Shown piece by piece: positions 7,617-15,543 of a stretch of DNA of 64,000 bases. Made by a program: the position numbers and the translations under genes. Position 1 is the first letter of the stretch, and each line of letters begins with the position of its first letter. This DNA is from CAJXYS01 sp913063035 (lineage in GTDB: Bacteria; Pseudomonadota; Alphaproteobacteria; Rhodobacterales; Rhodobacteraceae), in contig NZ_JBOCEG010000002.1 of assembly GCF_050586465.1 (NCBI RefSeq), positions 62,001 to 126,000 on the forward strand, read 5' to 3'. A model generated the notes under the pieces. The model saw only the letters and a program-made list of their open reading frames with translations, was not told where the DNA came from and made no database searches.

Positions 7617-9416
7617 ATGACAGAGCTCGCCCATATCCGCAATTTCTCCATCGTGGCCCATATCGACCACGGCAAGTCGACGCTGGCCGACCGGCTGATC
7701 CAGCTGACCGGCACCGTGGCCGAGCGCGACATGCGCGACCAGCTGCTCGACGCCATGGATATCGAGCGCGAACGCGGCATCACGATCAAGGCCAACACGG
7801 TTCGGATCGACTACCCGGCCAAGGACGGGCACACCTATGTGCTCAACCTGATCGACACGCCCGGACACGTCGATTTCGCCTATGAGGTCAGCCGCTCGAT
7901 GCGCGCGGTCGAGGGCTCGCTTCTGGTCGTCGACGCGACACAGGGCGTCGAGGCGCAGACGCTGGCCAATGTCTACCAGGCCATCGACGCCGACCACGAG
8001 ATCGTGCCGGTGCTGAACAAGATCGACCTGCCCGCGGCCGAGCCGGAGCGGGTGATGGAGCAGATCGAGGACGTGATCGGCATCGACGCCTCGGACGCGA
8101 TCCCGATCTCGGCCAAGACCGGGATGGGCATCCCGGACGTGCTCGAGGCCATCGTGCAGCGCCTGCCGCCCCCCGAGGGCGACCGCGACGCGCCCCTCAA
8201 GGCGATGCTGGTGGACAGCTGGTACGACCCCTATCTGGGCGTCGTGGTGCTGGTGCGGATCATGGACGGCGTGCTGCGCAAGGGCGACAAGATCCGCATG
8301 ATGCAGACCGGCGCGCTGTACGGCGTCGACAAGCTGGCGGTGCTGAAACCCGCCATGCTCGACGTCAAGGAGCTGGGCCCGGGCGAGATCGGCATCCTGA
8401 CGGCCTCGATCAAGCAGGTGCGCGACACCCGCGTGGGCGACACGATCACCCACGAGAAGAAGGGCGCGGAAACCGCGCTGCCGGGCTTCAAGCCCTCGGT
8501 GCCGGTGGTCTTCTGCGGGCTGTTCCCGGTCGATTCGGCCGAGTTCGAGGACCTGCGCACCGCGATCGAGAAGCTGGCGCTGAACGACGCCTCCTTCAGC
8601 TACGAGATGGAGACCTCGGCGGCGCTGGGCTTCGGCTTCCGCTGCGGGTTCCTCGGCCTGCTGCATCTCGAGGTGATCCGCGACCGGCTGGAACGCGAAT
8701 GGGGCATCGAGCTGATCACCACGGCGCCGTCGGTGGTCTATAACGTCCACATGAAGGACGGCGAGATGCGCGAGCTGCACAACCCCGCCGACATGCCGGA
8801 CCTGACCCATGTGGCCCATATCGAGGAGCCGCGCATCAAGGCCACCATCATGGTGCCCGACGAGTTCCTGGGCGACGTGCTGAAGCTTTGCCAGGACCGC
8901 CGCGGCATCCAGCTTGACCTGACCTATGCGGGCAGCCGGGCGATGGTGGTCTACGACCTGCCGCTCAACGAGGTGGTGTTCGACTTCTACGACCGGCTGA
9001 AATCGGTGACCCGCGGCTATGCCAGCTTCGACTACCAGATGGAGGGCTACCGCGCCGACAACCTGGTGAAGATGCAGATCCTGGTCAATGACGAGCCGGT
9101 GGACGCGTTGTCGATCATGGTCCACCGGGACCGGGCCGAGAGCCGCGGCCGCGCGATGTGCGAGAAGCTGAAGGAGCTGATCCCGCGCCACATGTTCAAG
9201 ATCCCGATCCAGGCGGCCATCGGCGGCAAGGTCATCGCCCGCGAAACGCTGGCGGCGCTGCGCAAGGACGTCACCGCCAAGTGCTATGGCGGGGACGTGA
9301 CGCGGAAGAAGAAGCTCCTGGAAAAGCAGAAGGCCGGCAAGAAGAAGATGCGCCAGTTCGGCAAGGTGGAGATCCCGCAGCAGGCCTTCATCAACGCGCT
9401 GAAGATGGACAACTGA
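7617..9416 (+). CDS. lepA: Translation elongation factor 4
   Basis: 599 aa ribosome-associated GTPase that promotes back-translocation or initiation quality control. The start at 7617 gives MTELAHIRNFSIVAHIDHGK, the conserved N-terminus; an in-frame ATG 36 bases upstream would add residues unlike the family. G1 AHIDHGKST at residues 14-22, G3 DTPGH, G4 NKID, then EF-G-like domains and the LepA C-terminal domain (RKKKLLEKQKAGKKKMRQFG). Length is normal. Confidence 0.97.
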   Translation: MTELAHIRNFSIVAHIDHGKSTLADRLIQLTGTVAERDMRDQLLDAMDIERERGITIKANTVRIDYPAKDGHTYVLNLIDTPGHVDFAYEVSRSMRAVEGSLLVVDATQGVEAQTLANVYQAIDADHEIVPVLNKIDLPAAEPERVMEQIEDVIGIDASDAIPISAKTGMGIPDVLEAIVQRLPPPEGDRDAPLKAMLVDSWYDPYLGVVVLVRIMDGVLRKGDKIRMMQTGALYGVDKLAVLKPAMLDVKELGPGEIGILTASIKQVRDTRVGDTITHEKKGAETALPGFKPSVPVVFCGLFPVDSAEFEDLRTAIEKLALNDASFSYEMETSAALGFGFRCGFLGLLHLEVIRDRLEREWGIELITTAPSVVYNVHMKDGEMRELHNPADMPDLTHVAHIEEPRIKATIMVPDEFLGDVLKLCQDRRGIQLDLTYAGSRAMVVYDLPLNEVVFDFYDRLKSVTRGYASFDYQMEGYRADNLVKMQILVNDEPVDALSIMVHRDRAESRGRAMCEKLKELIPRHMFKIPIQAAIGGKVIARETLAALRKDVTAKCYGGDVTRKKKLLEKQKAGKKKMRQFGKVEIPQQAFINALKMDN

Positions 9417-9454
9417 GGGCATCCGCGCATCCCGCGCGGCCGGGCCGCCGCAGC

Positions 9455-9468
9455 CTGACCCAGATCAA
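9455..9468. promoter_or_regulatory. FNR/FnrL-like box upstream of a small membrane protein gene
   Basis: CTGAC-CCAG-ATCAA matches 8 of the 10 fixed positions of TTGAT-N4-ATCAA. It ends 54 bases before the ATG at 9523. A similar box lies before the related gene at 11236. Confidence 0.45.
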
Positions 9469-9522
9469 GGCCGCCGCCGGGCGCGCGGGTTAGGGCGGAC
9501 CCGTCCGCCAGACGGAGGGTTC

Positions 9523-9708
9523 ATGCTGCCGCTCATCCTGCTTTTGCACATCTTCATCGGCGCGACGCTGGCCGGCGTCGCGATCGTCGTCGTGCTGGTC
9601 ATGGGCTGGGGCGGGCTCTGGCCGATCCTGGGCGCGGCGGGCGCCGGGTTCCTCGTGGCCTTTCCCGCGGCCTGGCTTGTCGCGCGCAATCTGCACGGGG
9701 ACGGCTGA
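9523..9708 (+). CDS. Two-helix small membrane protein, paralogue 1
   Basis: 61 aa, almost entirely two hydrophobic helices (about residues 2-27 and 32-54) with a short basic C-terminus. GGAGGG lies just upstream of the ATG. It shares length and pattern (hydrophobic start, T/A-L-A/M-G, then a WP/RP turn before helix 2, then W-x-x-A/V-R) with proteins at 10603 and 11236. Databases often label this Rhodobacterales family CTP synthetase, which is plainly wrong for a 60-residue membrane peptide. Function is unknown. Confidence 0.72.
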   Translation: MLPLILLLHIFIGATLAGVAIVVVLVMGWGGLWPILGAAGAGFLVAFPAAWLVARNLHGDG

Positions 9709-9728
9709 GCGCCCCCGCGCGCTGTTGG

Positions 9729-9875
9729 TCACATCTCGTTCCGGACGTCCTGGCTCTCGTGCTGGAGCGTCTCGCCGGCGCGCTCGATATCCTCGCCGGC
9801 GCCTTCCATCGTTTCGCAGCCCGCCAGCGCCAGCAGCGCGCCGAAGGGCAGGGCGATCGGTCTCTTCGGGGTCAT
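9729..9875 (-). CDS. Entericidin-like small lipoprotein
   Basis: 48 aa: MTPKRPIALPFGALLALAGC, then ETMEGAGEDIERAGETLQ. Basic N-region, hydrophobic core and lipobox LAGC (Cys20) predict a lipoprotein, and the mature sequence matches the entericidin A/B pattern (CNTxxGxGxDIxxxGxxIxxA). GGAGG precedes the ATG at 9875. Entericidins are small outer-membrane lipoproteins with proposed antidote/bacteriolytic roles in stationary phase; whether this one does either is unknown. It is divergent from the DsrE-like gene across an AT-rich operator. Confidence 0.82.
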   Translation of the reverse strand: MTPKRPIALPFGALLALAGCETMEGAGEDIERAGETLQHESQDVRNEM

Positions 9876-9955
9876 GATGTCCTCCGTGTCCGGTTGCGCC
9901 GCGCCAACGTCTCGCGCGCGCCCCAGGTCCCGGCGGCGTCGCGCGGGGTGCGACG

Positions 9956-9990
9956 TTGTTACATATATATATTACAAATATACAATATAG
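9956..9990. promoter_or_regulatory. AT-rich palindrome and promoter between entericidin and DsrE-like genes
   Basis: A 35-base stretch with only five G/C bases in otherwise GC-rich DNA. TTGTTA (9956-9961) and TATACA (9979-9984) are separated by 17 bases, giving a good plus-strand promoter; TACAAT at 9981 is an alternative -10. The segment 9956-9977 is an imperfect palindrome (TTGT...ACAA arms around ATATATAT, 18 of 22 positions symmetric), suggesting a dimeric repressor site overlapping the promoter. Confidence 0.6.
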
Positions 9991-10036
9991 CGTGGCCCCG
10001 GGAAACGCGCTCAACCGACACGCCAAGGAGCAGATC

Positions 10037-10486
10037 ATGCTGAAGACCCTTACCGCCGCCGCCGCCGCCGCGCTCGCGCTGACGGCCTTGCCGGCCGCCG
10101 CCGATGACCACATGGCCAGGGCCGAGCGCCTCGTCACCGTGGTGACGGCCGAGAACCCGCAGACCCAGCTGATGTCGATGGTCCTGACCATGCAGGCCGT
10201 GGCCAAGGGCACCCGCGTGCACATGCTGCTCTGTGGCCCGGCCGGGGACATCGCGCTCGACGATGCGCCCGAGAGCGCCACCGCCGGCCAGCCGCCCAGG
10301 GACATGAGCCCGCAGGGGCTGCTCACGCAGATCGTTGCGAAGGGCGCCACGGTCGAGGTCTGCGCGATCTACCTGCCCGGCAAGGGACTTCAGCCCGAGG
10401 CGCTGATCGACGGCGTCGGTGTCGCCCAGCCGCCGGCGATGGCCGACGCGCTGCTCGAGTCCGGCGCGGCCGTCTGGTCCTTCTGA
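10037..10486 (+). CDS. DsrE-like periplasmic protein
   Basis: 149 aa. Signal peptide MLKTLTAAAAAALALTALPAAA, then a DsrE/DsrF-type alpha/beta fold (VVTAENPQTQLMSMVLTMQAVAKG, HMLLCGPAGDIAL, TVEVCAIYLPGKG). The two cysteines (CGPAG and VCAIY) fall where DsrE-type proteins carry sulfur or redox cysteines. AAGGAG lies six bases before the ATG at 10037. Export is unusual for sulfur-relay DsrE proteins; periplasmic members occur with sulfur or copper stress genes. Controlled by the AT-rich promoter just upstream. Confidence 0.78.
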   Translation: MLKTLTAAAAAALALTALPAAADDHMARAERLVTVVTAENPQTQLMSMVLTMQAVAKGTRVHMLLCGPAGDIALDDAPESATAGQPPRDMSPQGLLTQIVAKGATVEVCAIYLPGKGLQPEALIDGVGVAQPPAMADALLESGAAVWSF

Positions 10487-10602
10487 GCCGGCCCGGCGCG
10501 GCCCGCATGCCGCGGGCCGCCCGGAACCCGCCGGGCGTCGGAACGTTTCCTCCGTGACGCCGCCGCACCCGACCGCGCGGCGGCGATGGAAAGGAGGATG
10601 TC

Positions 10603-10818
10603 ATGGATCGTCTCGCCCTGCTCATCTACCTGATGGCCGCAGTGACCCTGATGGGAAGTTTCGTCATCGCCGCGCTGACCGCCGGGCTTTACACCTGGCC
10701 CGTCATCGTCGTGGCCGCCGCCGCTGGCGCGCTAGTGGCCGCGCCCCTCAGCTGGGTGCTCGCCAAGCGGATCAAGCGCCGCGACCCGTTCTGGCCGCGC
10801 CGGCACCGCGCCGCCTGA
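10603..10818 (+). CDS. Two-helix small membrane protein, paralogue 2
   Basis: 71 aa with two hydrophobic helices (residues about 4-27 and 31-53) and a longer basic tail (KRIKRRDPFWPRRHRAA). The motif LIYLMAAVTLMGSFVIAALTAG aligns with paralogue 3 (PIFLMAATTLMGVAVVAVLTAG). A strong AAGGAGG lies upstream. Unlike the other two copies, no FNR-like box is visible ahead of it. Confidence 0.72.
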   Translation: MDRLALLIYLMAAVTLMGSFVIAALTAGLYTWPVIVVAAAAGALVAAPLSWVLAKRIKRRDPFWPRRHRAA

Positions 10819-10824
10819 GGCGGC

Positions 10825-11100
10825 TCACTCGGCGCCGCGCGCGGCGCCGGGATGCGTCTGCATGAAGTGCTTGAGCACCGCGTAGAGCTCCTTGGCATGC
10901 GCCACGTCGTCGCGGTGCAGCGCATCCCGGATATCCTCGCAGATCATCCGCTGGATCGCCTGCGGCCCCTTGGGCATATGCTCCATGTAATCGGCCAGCG
11001 CCGCCGCGTTCACGCCCTCGACATGCTCGTGTTCCGCGATCGCCGCGATCTCCTCGCGCGTCAGCGACGTCATGTCGACGATATCGTCCAGAGTGATCAT
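10825..11100 (-). CDS. Small soluble protein of unknown function
   Basis: 91 aa, no signal peptide or membrane segment, probably all-helical: TSLTREEIAAIAEHEHVEGV, then AALADYMEHMPKGPQAIQRM and CEDIRDALHRDDVAHAKELYAVLKHFMQTHPG. GGGAGG lies just before the ATG at 11100. I recognise no domain. It is convergent with paralogue 2 of the two-helix peptides and divergent from paralogue 3, so it belongs to the same small-gene neighbourhood. Confidence 0.68.
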   Translation of the reverse strand: MITLDDIVDMTSLTREEIAAIAEHEHVEGVNAAALADYMEHMPKGPQAIQRMICEDIRDALHRDDVAHAKELYAVLKHFMQTHPGAARGAE

Positions 11101-11160
11101 TCGCCTCCCTCCCCCTGAGAGTGCCACGGCGCATCATAGCATGCGCCCGCCGCGCGCGGC

Positions 11161-11174
11161 TTGCGCTGGATCAA
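11161..11174. promoter_or_regulatory. FNR/FnrL-like box upstream of paralogue 3
   Basis: TTGCG-CTGG-ATCAA matches 8 of 10 fixed positions of TTGAT-N4-ATCAA and lies 61 bases before the ATG at 11236, close to the spacing seen before paralogue 1. Both boxes continue with AAGGC after the ATC, suggesting a common ancestral upstream region. Confidence 0.45.
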
Positions 11175-11235
11175 GGCGCGCGGGCGCGGCTGTGGCAGGG
11201 TGGCGGCGGAAACGCGCGTTCGAGGGACGGAGGGT

Positions 11236-11421
11236 ATGATGTTCCGCTTGGCCTTGCCGATTTTCTTGATGGCCGCCACCACCCTGATGGGGGTGGCCGT
11301 CGTGGCGGTGCTGACCGCCGGGTTCGACACGACGCGCCCGATCGTCGCCGCCGCCGTGGTGGGCTTCGTCGCGGCGCTGCCGGTGACCTGGGCGGTGGTG
11401 CGGGCGCTGCGCGGCAGCTAG
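11236..11421 (+). CDS. Two-helix small membrane protein, paralogue 3
   Basis: 61 aa (60 if the second ATG at 11239 is used, which sits better behind GGAGGG). Two hydrophobic helices and a short basic end. It shares TLMG-x-x-V/I-x-A-V/L-LTAG with paralogue 2 and the GGACGGAGGG leader with paralogue 1. Its stop overlaps the stop of the convergent hydrolase gene in a shared CTAG. Confidence 0.72.
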   Translation: MMFRLALPIFLMAATTLMGVAVVAVLTAGFDTTRPIVAAAVVGFVAALPVTWAVVRALRGS

Positions 11422-12194
11422 TCCGCGGGGTGCCGATCCAGGAAGGCGGTGACCGCCGCCTCGGTCTCGCGGGGCTTCTCGGCATGGAGCCAGTGCCCCG
11501 CGCCCGGGACCTGTTCCAGTTCCGCCCGCGGGAAGAGCGCGCGGATGGCGGGCCCGGCGTCATCGGTGACATAGTCCGACAGCGCGCCGGCGAGGAACAG
11601 CGCCGGGCCGTCGAACCGGCCGTCGATCTCGGGAAAGCCGATGATGCGGTCCATTTCGGCCTTGAGCGCGTCCAGGTTGAGCATCCAGCGCGGGGCCGCC
11701 CCCTTGAGATCCAGCGATTGCAGCAGGAACGCGCGCACCGGTGCCTCGGCCACGTGTCCGCCGAGCTGTTCGTCGGCGTCGCGGCGGCTCTCGACCTGCG
11801 AGAGATCGACCGCCTGCATGGCCTCGATCAGCGGTGTCTGGCTGTGGCCGTAGCCGAGCGGCGCGATATCGGCCACGATCAGCCGCGCGACACGCGCCGG
11901 CCGGGTAAGCGCCAGCACCATCGCCGCCTTGCCCCCCATCGAATGGCCGAGGACATCCGCCCGTCCGCCATGCGCCGCGATCACCTCGGCCAGGTCGTCG
12001 GCAAGGTTCGGGTAGGCGTGGGCGGCGGTCCACGGGCTTGCGCCGTGGTTGCGCATGTCCACCGCGATCACCTGCCGCGCGGCCGAGAGCCGCTTGGCCA
12101 GGACGCCCCAGTTGCGCGCCGAGCCGAACAGCCCGTGCGCGATCACGAGCGGCGGCTGGTCGGTCGGATCGCCGGTGACGACTGTATTGAGCAT
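11418..12194 (-). CDS. Alpha/beta-fold hydrolase (YbfF-like esterase)
   Basis: 258 aa cytosolic hydrolase. Oxyanion region HGLFGSARNWG, nucleophile elbow GHSMGG (Ser), catalytic Asp expected in ALSDYV and catalytic His in GAGHWLHAEKP. This is the YbfF/ABHD11-like group that hydrolyses acyl-CoA or short acyl esters; the substrate cannot be read from sequence. The ATG at 12194 is chosen because AGGAGG lies just upstream. Confidence 0.87.
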   Translation of the reverse strand: MLNTVVTGDPTDQPPLVIAHGLFGSARNWGVLAKRLSAARQVIAVDMRNHGASPWTAAHAYPNLADDLAEVIAAHGGRADVLGHSMGGKAAMVLALTRPARVARLIVADIAPLGYGHSQTPLIEAMQAVDLSQVESRRDADEQLGGHVAEAPVRAFLLQSLDLKGAAPRWMLNLDALKAEMDRIIGFPEIDGRFDGPALFLAGALSDYVTDDAGPAIRALFPRAELEQVPGAGHWLHAEKPRETEAAVTAFLDRHPAD

Positions 12195-12252
12195 GGGGCA
12201 CCTCCTGCGCGGCGTTCTAGGCAACGCCGCGCAGTTTGGCCAGTGTCCGCGA

Positions 12253-13164
12253 TCAATGGGCGGGGCGGATGAAGGTGCCGTTGCGCAGCTCGGTGACGGC
12301 CTGCATCAGCTCCTCGCGTGTGTTCATCACGATGGGGCCATGCCAGGCGACGGGTTCCTGGATCGGCGCCCCGGCGATCAGCAGGAAGCGGATGCCCTCC
12401 TCGCCGGCCTGCACGGTGATCTCGTCGCCGGTGCCGAACTTGACCAGCGTCCGGTTGCCGGACATGTCGCGGATGTTGACCTCCTCGCCCATGACCTCCT
12501 TCTCGAGCAGCACGCCATGGGGCTGCGAGGCGTCGGCGAAGCGCCCGGCGCCGGCAAAGACATAGGCGAAGGCGCGGCGGTAGGTATCCACCGGCAGGCG
12601 CTTGGTCACCAGCGGCGGCACGCTCACGTCGAGATAGAGCGGATCGGCGGCGATCCCGTCGACCGGGCCGGACTGCCCCCAGAAAGAGCCGGTGATGACC
12701 CGCACCCGGGTGCCGTCATCGTCGATGATCTCGGGGATGTCCTTGCCCTTGACGTCCTGGTAGCGCGGCGCCGTCATCTTGAGGCTCGAGGGCAGGTTCG
12801 CCCAGAGCTGGAAGCCGTGCATCCGGCCATCGGCGCTGCCCTGGGGCATTTCCTGGTGCATGATGCCCGAGCCGGCGGTCATCCACTGCACGTCGCCGGC
12901 GGCGAGCGTGCCGGTATTGCCCAGGCTGTCGCCATGCTCGACCGTGCCGTCGAGCACGTAGGTGATCGTCTCGATGCCGCGATGCGGGTGCCAGGGAAAG
13001 CCGCGCAGGAAATCCTCGGGTCGCTCGTTGCGGAAATCGTCGAAAAGCAGGAACGGGTCGAGCTCCGACGGGTCCTGGAAACCGAAGGCGCGGTGCAGCT
13101 TCACGCCGGCGCCTTCCAGCGTCGGGCTGGCGGCACGGGTCGCGGTGACGGGTCTGATGGACAT
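12253..13164 (-). CDS. Pirin family protein
   Basis: 303 aa bicupin. The metal site of the N-terminal cupin is visible as HPHRGIETITYVLDGTVEHGD followed by HQEMP, giving the three His and one Glu of pirins. The C-terminal cupin carries RAFAYVFAGAG. Some bacterial pirins have quercetinase activity and others modulate redox or pyruvate metabolism; the role here is undetermined. The start at 13164 has GGAG at good spacing. Confidence 0.9.
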   Translation of the reverse strand: MSIRPVTATRAASPTLEGAGVKLHRAFGFQDPSELDPFLLFDDFRNERPEDFLRGFPWHPHRGIETITYVLDGTVEHGDSLGNTGTLAAGDVQWMTAGSGIMHQEMPQGSADGRMHGFQLWANLPSSLKMTAPRYQDVKGKDIPEIIDDDGTRVRVITGSFWGQSGPVDGIAADPLYLDVSVPPLVTKRLPVDTYRRAFAYVFAGAGRFADASQPHGVLLEKEVMGEEVNIRDMSGNRTLVKFGTGDEITVQAGEEGIRFLLIAGAPIQEPVAWHGPIVMNTREELMQAVTELRNGTFIRPAH

Positions 13165-13336
13165 GGCGCTCTCCTGTCGCAAAGGGTTGGGTGGAAGGTA
13201 GGCCCGCCAGCGCCGCCGGACAATTCCGCGGGGCCGCACGGGCGCCGCGCATCCCTGCACAGCCGCGCGCCGCTGGACCCGGCCGGCCGCGCCGTCTAAG
13301 AGGGCGCAGGCGAGACGGGCAGGGAGGCGCCAGCCG

Positions 13337-13813
13337 ATGAACGAGTTTCAGGTACGGGTCGAGGCATCTGGCCCCAGGCGGGTCTTCGCGCTGGTGGTGC
13401 TGGCGGTGCTGGGCGGCACGCTCGTCTATGTGGGGCTGGCCACGCCGCCGCAGTCCCTGGGATGGCAGGTCTTCCTGATCGTGGCCGGGCTGGCGGCGCT
13501 GGCGCTGTCGGTGCGGACCTGGCAGGCCACCGAAGAAGCGGTCGTCCTGCGCGAGGACGGGCTCTACGAGACCGGCGGCCGGCAGATCTGCCGCGTGGAG
13601 GACGTCGAGAGCGTCGATCGCGGGCTGTTCGCCTTCAAGCCGTCGAACGGCTTCCTGGTCCGCCTGAAGACGCCGCAGCCCCGCGCCTGGGCGCCGGGGC
13701 TCTGGTGGCGGCTGGGCCGGCGGGTCGGCATCGGCGGCGTCACGCCGGGGGCGCAGGCCCGCGTGATGGCCGATGTGCTGACCGCCCGCATCATGGAGCG
13801 CGACCGCGGCTGA
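13337..13813 (+). CDS. Membrane-anchored protein with a PH-like domain, unknown function
   Basis: 158 aa. Two transmembrane helices (about residues 16-34 and 42-60) are followed by a soluble domain with a beta-rich pattern: EEAVVLREDGLYETGG, ICRVEDVESVDRGLFAFKPSNGFLVRLK. The pattern of a strand pair followed by an aromatic-rich strand suggests a bacterial PH-like fold as in YdbT-type membrane proteins. No catalytic motif is seen. Convergent with gdhA. Confidence 0.75.
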   Translation: MNEFQVRVEASGPRRVFALVVLAVLGGTLVYVGLATPPQSLGWQVFLIVAGLAALALSVRTWQATEEAVVLREDGLYETGGRQICRVEDVESVDRGLFAFKPSNGFLVRLKTPQPRAWAPGLWWRLGRRVGIGGVTPGAQARVMADVLTARIMERDRG

Positions 13814-13837
13814 GCGGCCCGGCGCCGGCCCCGGAAG

Positions 13838-15268
13838 CTAGAGCCCCTTGGCCTGGTAGCTCTCCGCCACGCGCTTGATCGAGACGAGATAGGCGGCCGT
13901 GCGCAGGTCGGTGACGTCGTCATGCTCGTGCCAGACCTCGCGCATGGCCTGGTAGGCGGTGCGCATGGTGTCGTCCAGCCCCGAGCGGACGAGTTCCAGC
14001 TCTCCGGCGCCCTTGAGATAGGCCTCGGTGAAGCTGGCCGAGAGCTTGGCCTCGACACCGGCTTCCCCCAGCACGCGGTTGATCTCGTCGACGAGCAGCT
14101 GGTGGCGCGCTTCCTCCTGGCGGCGCTGCATCCGGCCGAAGCGGATATGGCTGAGGTTCTTGACCCATTCGAAATAGGACACCGTGACGCCGCCGGCATT
14201 AGCGTACATGTCGGGAATGATGACGGTGCCCTTCTTGCGCAGCACGTCGTCGGCCGGCGCGGTCACCGGCCCGTTCGCGGCCTCGATGATCAGCTTCGCC
14301 TTGACCCGCTCGGCGTTGTTCATGTTGATCACGCCCTCGACGGCGGCCGGGATCAGGACGTCGCATTCCTCTTCCAGGAGGTGGCGGGAATCGACCACGT
14401 ATTCGCCGGAATAGTAGCCCTTCACCCCGCCATGCTGGGAGATGTAGCGGTGCAGCCCTTCGATATCGAGCCCGTCCTTGTCGTAGAGTCCGCCGTCGCG
14501 CTCGATCACGCCGATGACCTTGGCGCCGTCCTCCTCGGTCAGGAACTTGGCGGCGTGGTAGCCCACGTTCCCGAGACCCTGGACGATGACCTTCTTGCCC
14601 TCGAGCGTGCCCTGCAGCCCCGCCTTCTTCTTGTCATCGGCATGGCGGAAGAACTCGCGCAGCGCGTATTGCACGCCGCGCCCGGTGGCCTCGACGCGGC
14701 CCTGGATGCCGCCGGCATGGGGCGGCTTGCCGGTCACGCAGGCACGCGCGTTGATGTCGGTGGTGTGCATGCGGCTGTACTGGTCGGCGATCCAGGCCAT
14801 CTCGCGTTCCCCGGTGCCCATGTCGGGGGCGGGGACGTTCTGGCTCGGGCTGATGAGATCGCGCTTGGCCAGCTCGTAGGCGAAGCGGCGCGTGACCAGT
14901 TCGAGTTCGTGTTCCTCGTATTCGCGCGGATCGATGCAGAGCCCGCCCTTGGAGCCGCCGAAGGGCGCCTCGACGATGGCGCATTTGTAGGTCATCAGCG
15001 CCGCCAGCGCCTCGACCTCGTCCTGGTTGACCGCGGTGGCGTAGCGGATGCCGCCCTTGACCGGCTCCATGTGTTCGGAGTGCACCGAGCGGTAGCCGGT
15101 GAAGGTCTTGATCTGGCCGCGGAGCCGCACGCCGAAGCGGACCGTGTAGGTGGCGTTGCAGACCCGGATTTTTTCCTCGAGCCCGGGCGGCAGGTCCATC
15201 AGGGCGACGGCCCGGTTGAACATCAGGTCGACGGATTCGCGGAAGGTCGGTTCGGGCTTCTTCAACAT
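13838..15268 (-). CDS. gdhA: Glutamate dehydrogenase (Glu/Leu/Phe/Val family)
   Basis: 476 aa; oxidatively deaminates glutamate to 2-oxoglutarate with NAD(P). The substrate and catalytic region GGIRYATAVNQDEVEALAAL, PFGGSKGGLCIDP (catalytic Lys) and the P-A-P-D-M-G-T motif are present, followed by the dinucleotide fold VIVQGLGNVGYHAA. The length and motifs resemble the short hexameric catabolic enzymes. GAGGGGGG precedes the ATG at 15268. Divergent from the sarcosine oxidase operon, which also feeds amino-acid nitrogen. Confidence 0.93.
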   Translation of the reverse strand: MLKKPEPTFRESVDLMFNRAVALMDLPPGLEEKIRVCNATYTVRFGVRLRGQIKTFTGYRSVHSEHMEPVKGGIRYATAVNQDEVEALAALMTYKCAIVEAPFGGSKGGLCIDPREYEEHELELVTRRFAYELAKRDLISPSQNVPAPDMGTGEREMAWIADQYSRMHTTDINARACVTGKPPHAGGIQGRVEATGRGVQYALREFFRHADDKKKAGLQGTLEGKKVIVQGLGNVGYHAAKFLTEEDGAKVIGVIERDGGLYDKDGLDIEGLHRYISQHGGVKGYYSGEYVVDSRHLLEEECDVLIPAAVEGVINMNNAERVKAKLIIEAANGPVTAPADDVLRKKGTVIIPDMYANAGGVTVSYFEWVKNLSHIRFGRMQRRQEEARHQLLVDEINRVLGEAGVEAKLSASFTEAYLKGAGELELVRSGLDDTMRTAYQAMREVWHEHDDVTDLRTAAYLVSIKRVAESYQAKGL

Positions 15269-15356
15269 TGGGTCCCCCCTCTTGGTGGCGTTCTGTCGTC
15301 GGTTCCCCCCGCCGCCCCGCGGCCGGGGACGCGCCCCTGCGGCAAAATGACCATGA

Positions 15357-15382
15357 CCGAAAACAGTTTCGGAATCCATTCC
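15357..15382. promoter_or_regulatory. Two adjacent palindromes between gdhA and soxB
   Basis: CCGAAA-ACAG-TTTCGG at 15357-15372 runs directly into GGAAT-CC-ATTCC at 15371-15382. Both are perfect inverted repeats. They lie 89 bases upstream of the gdhA start, so they are plausible operators or a gdhA leader element. Confidence 0.45.
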
Positions 15383-15493
15383 GGATAGGGGGGTCTGGGA
15401 AAATCCACGGCACAGCCGCGGAAGTCCGGTGCGGCCATGTCGTGGACGGACCGGGAAAATGTCGGGGAATGGCGCGGAATTGGCAGCCGGTCA

Positions 15494-15521
15494 TTGAACA
15501 CTCGCCCCGGGGCTGTAGGCT
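15494..15521 (+). promoter_or_regulatory. Predicted sigma70 promoter of soxBDAG
   Basis: TTGAAC at 15494-15499, a 16-base spacer and TAGGCT at 15516-15521, 22 bases before the soxB ATG. Confidence 0.55.
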
Positions 15522-15543
15522 GGCCCCGCAAGACGGAGACCCC

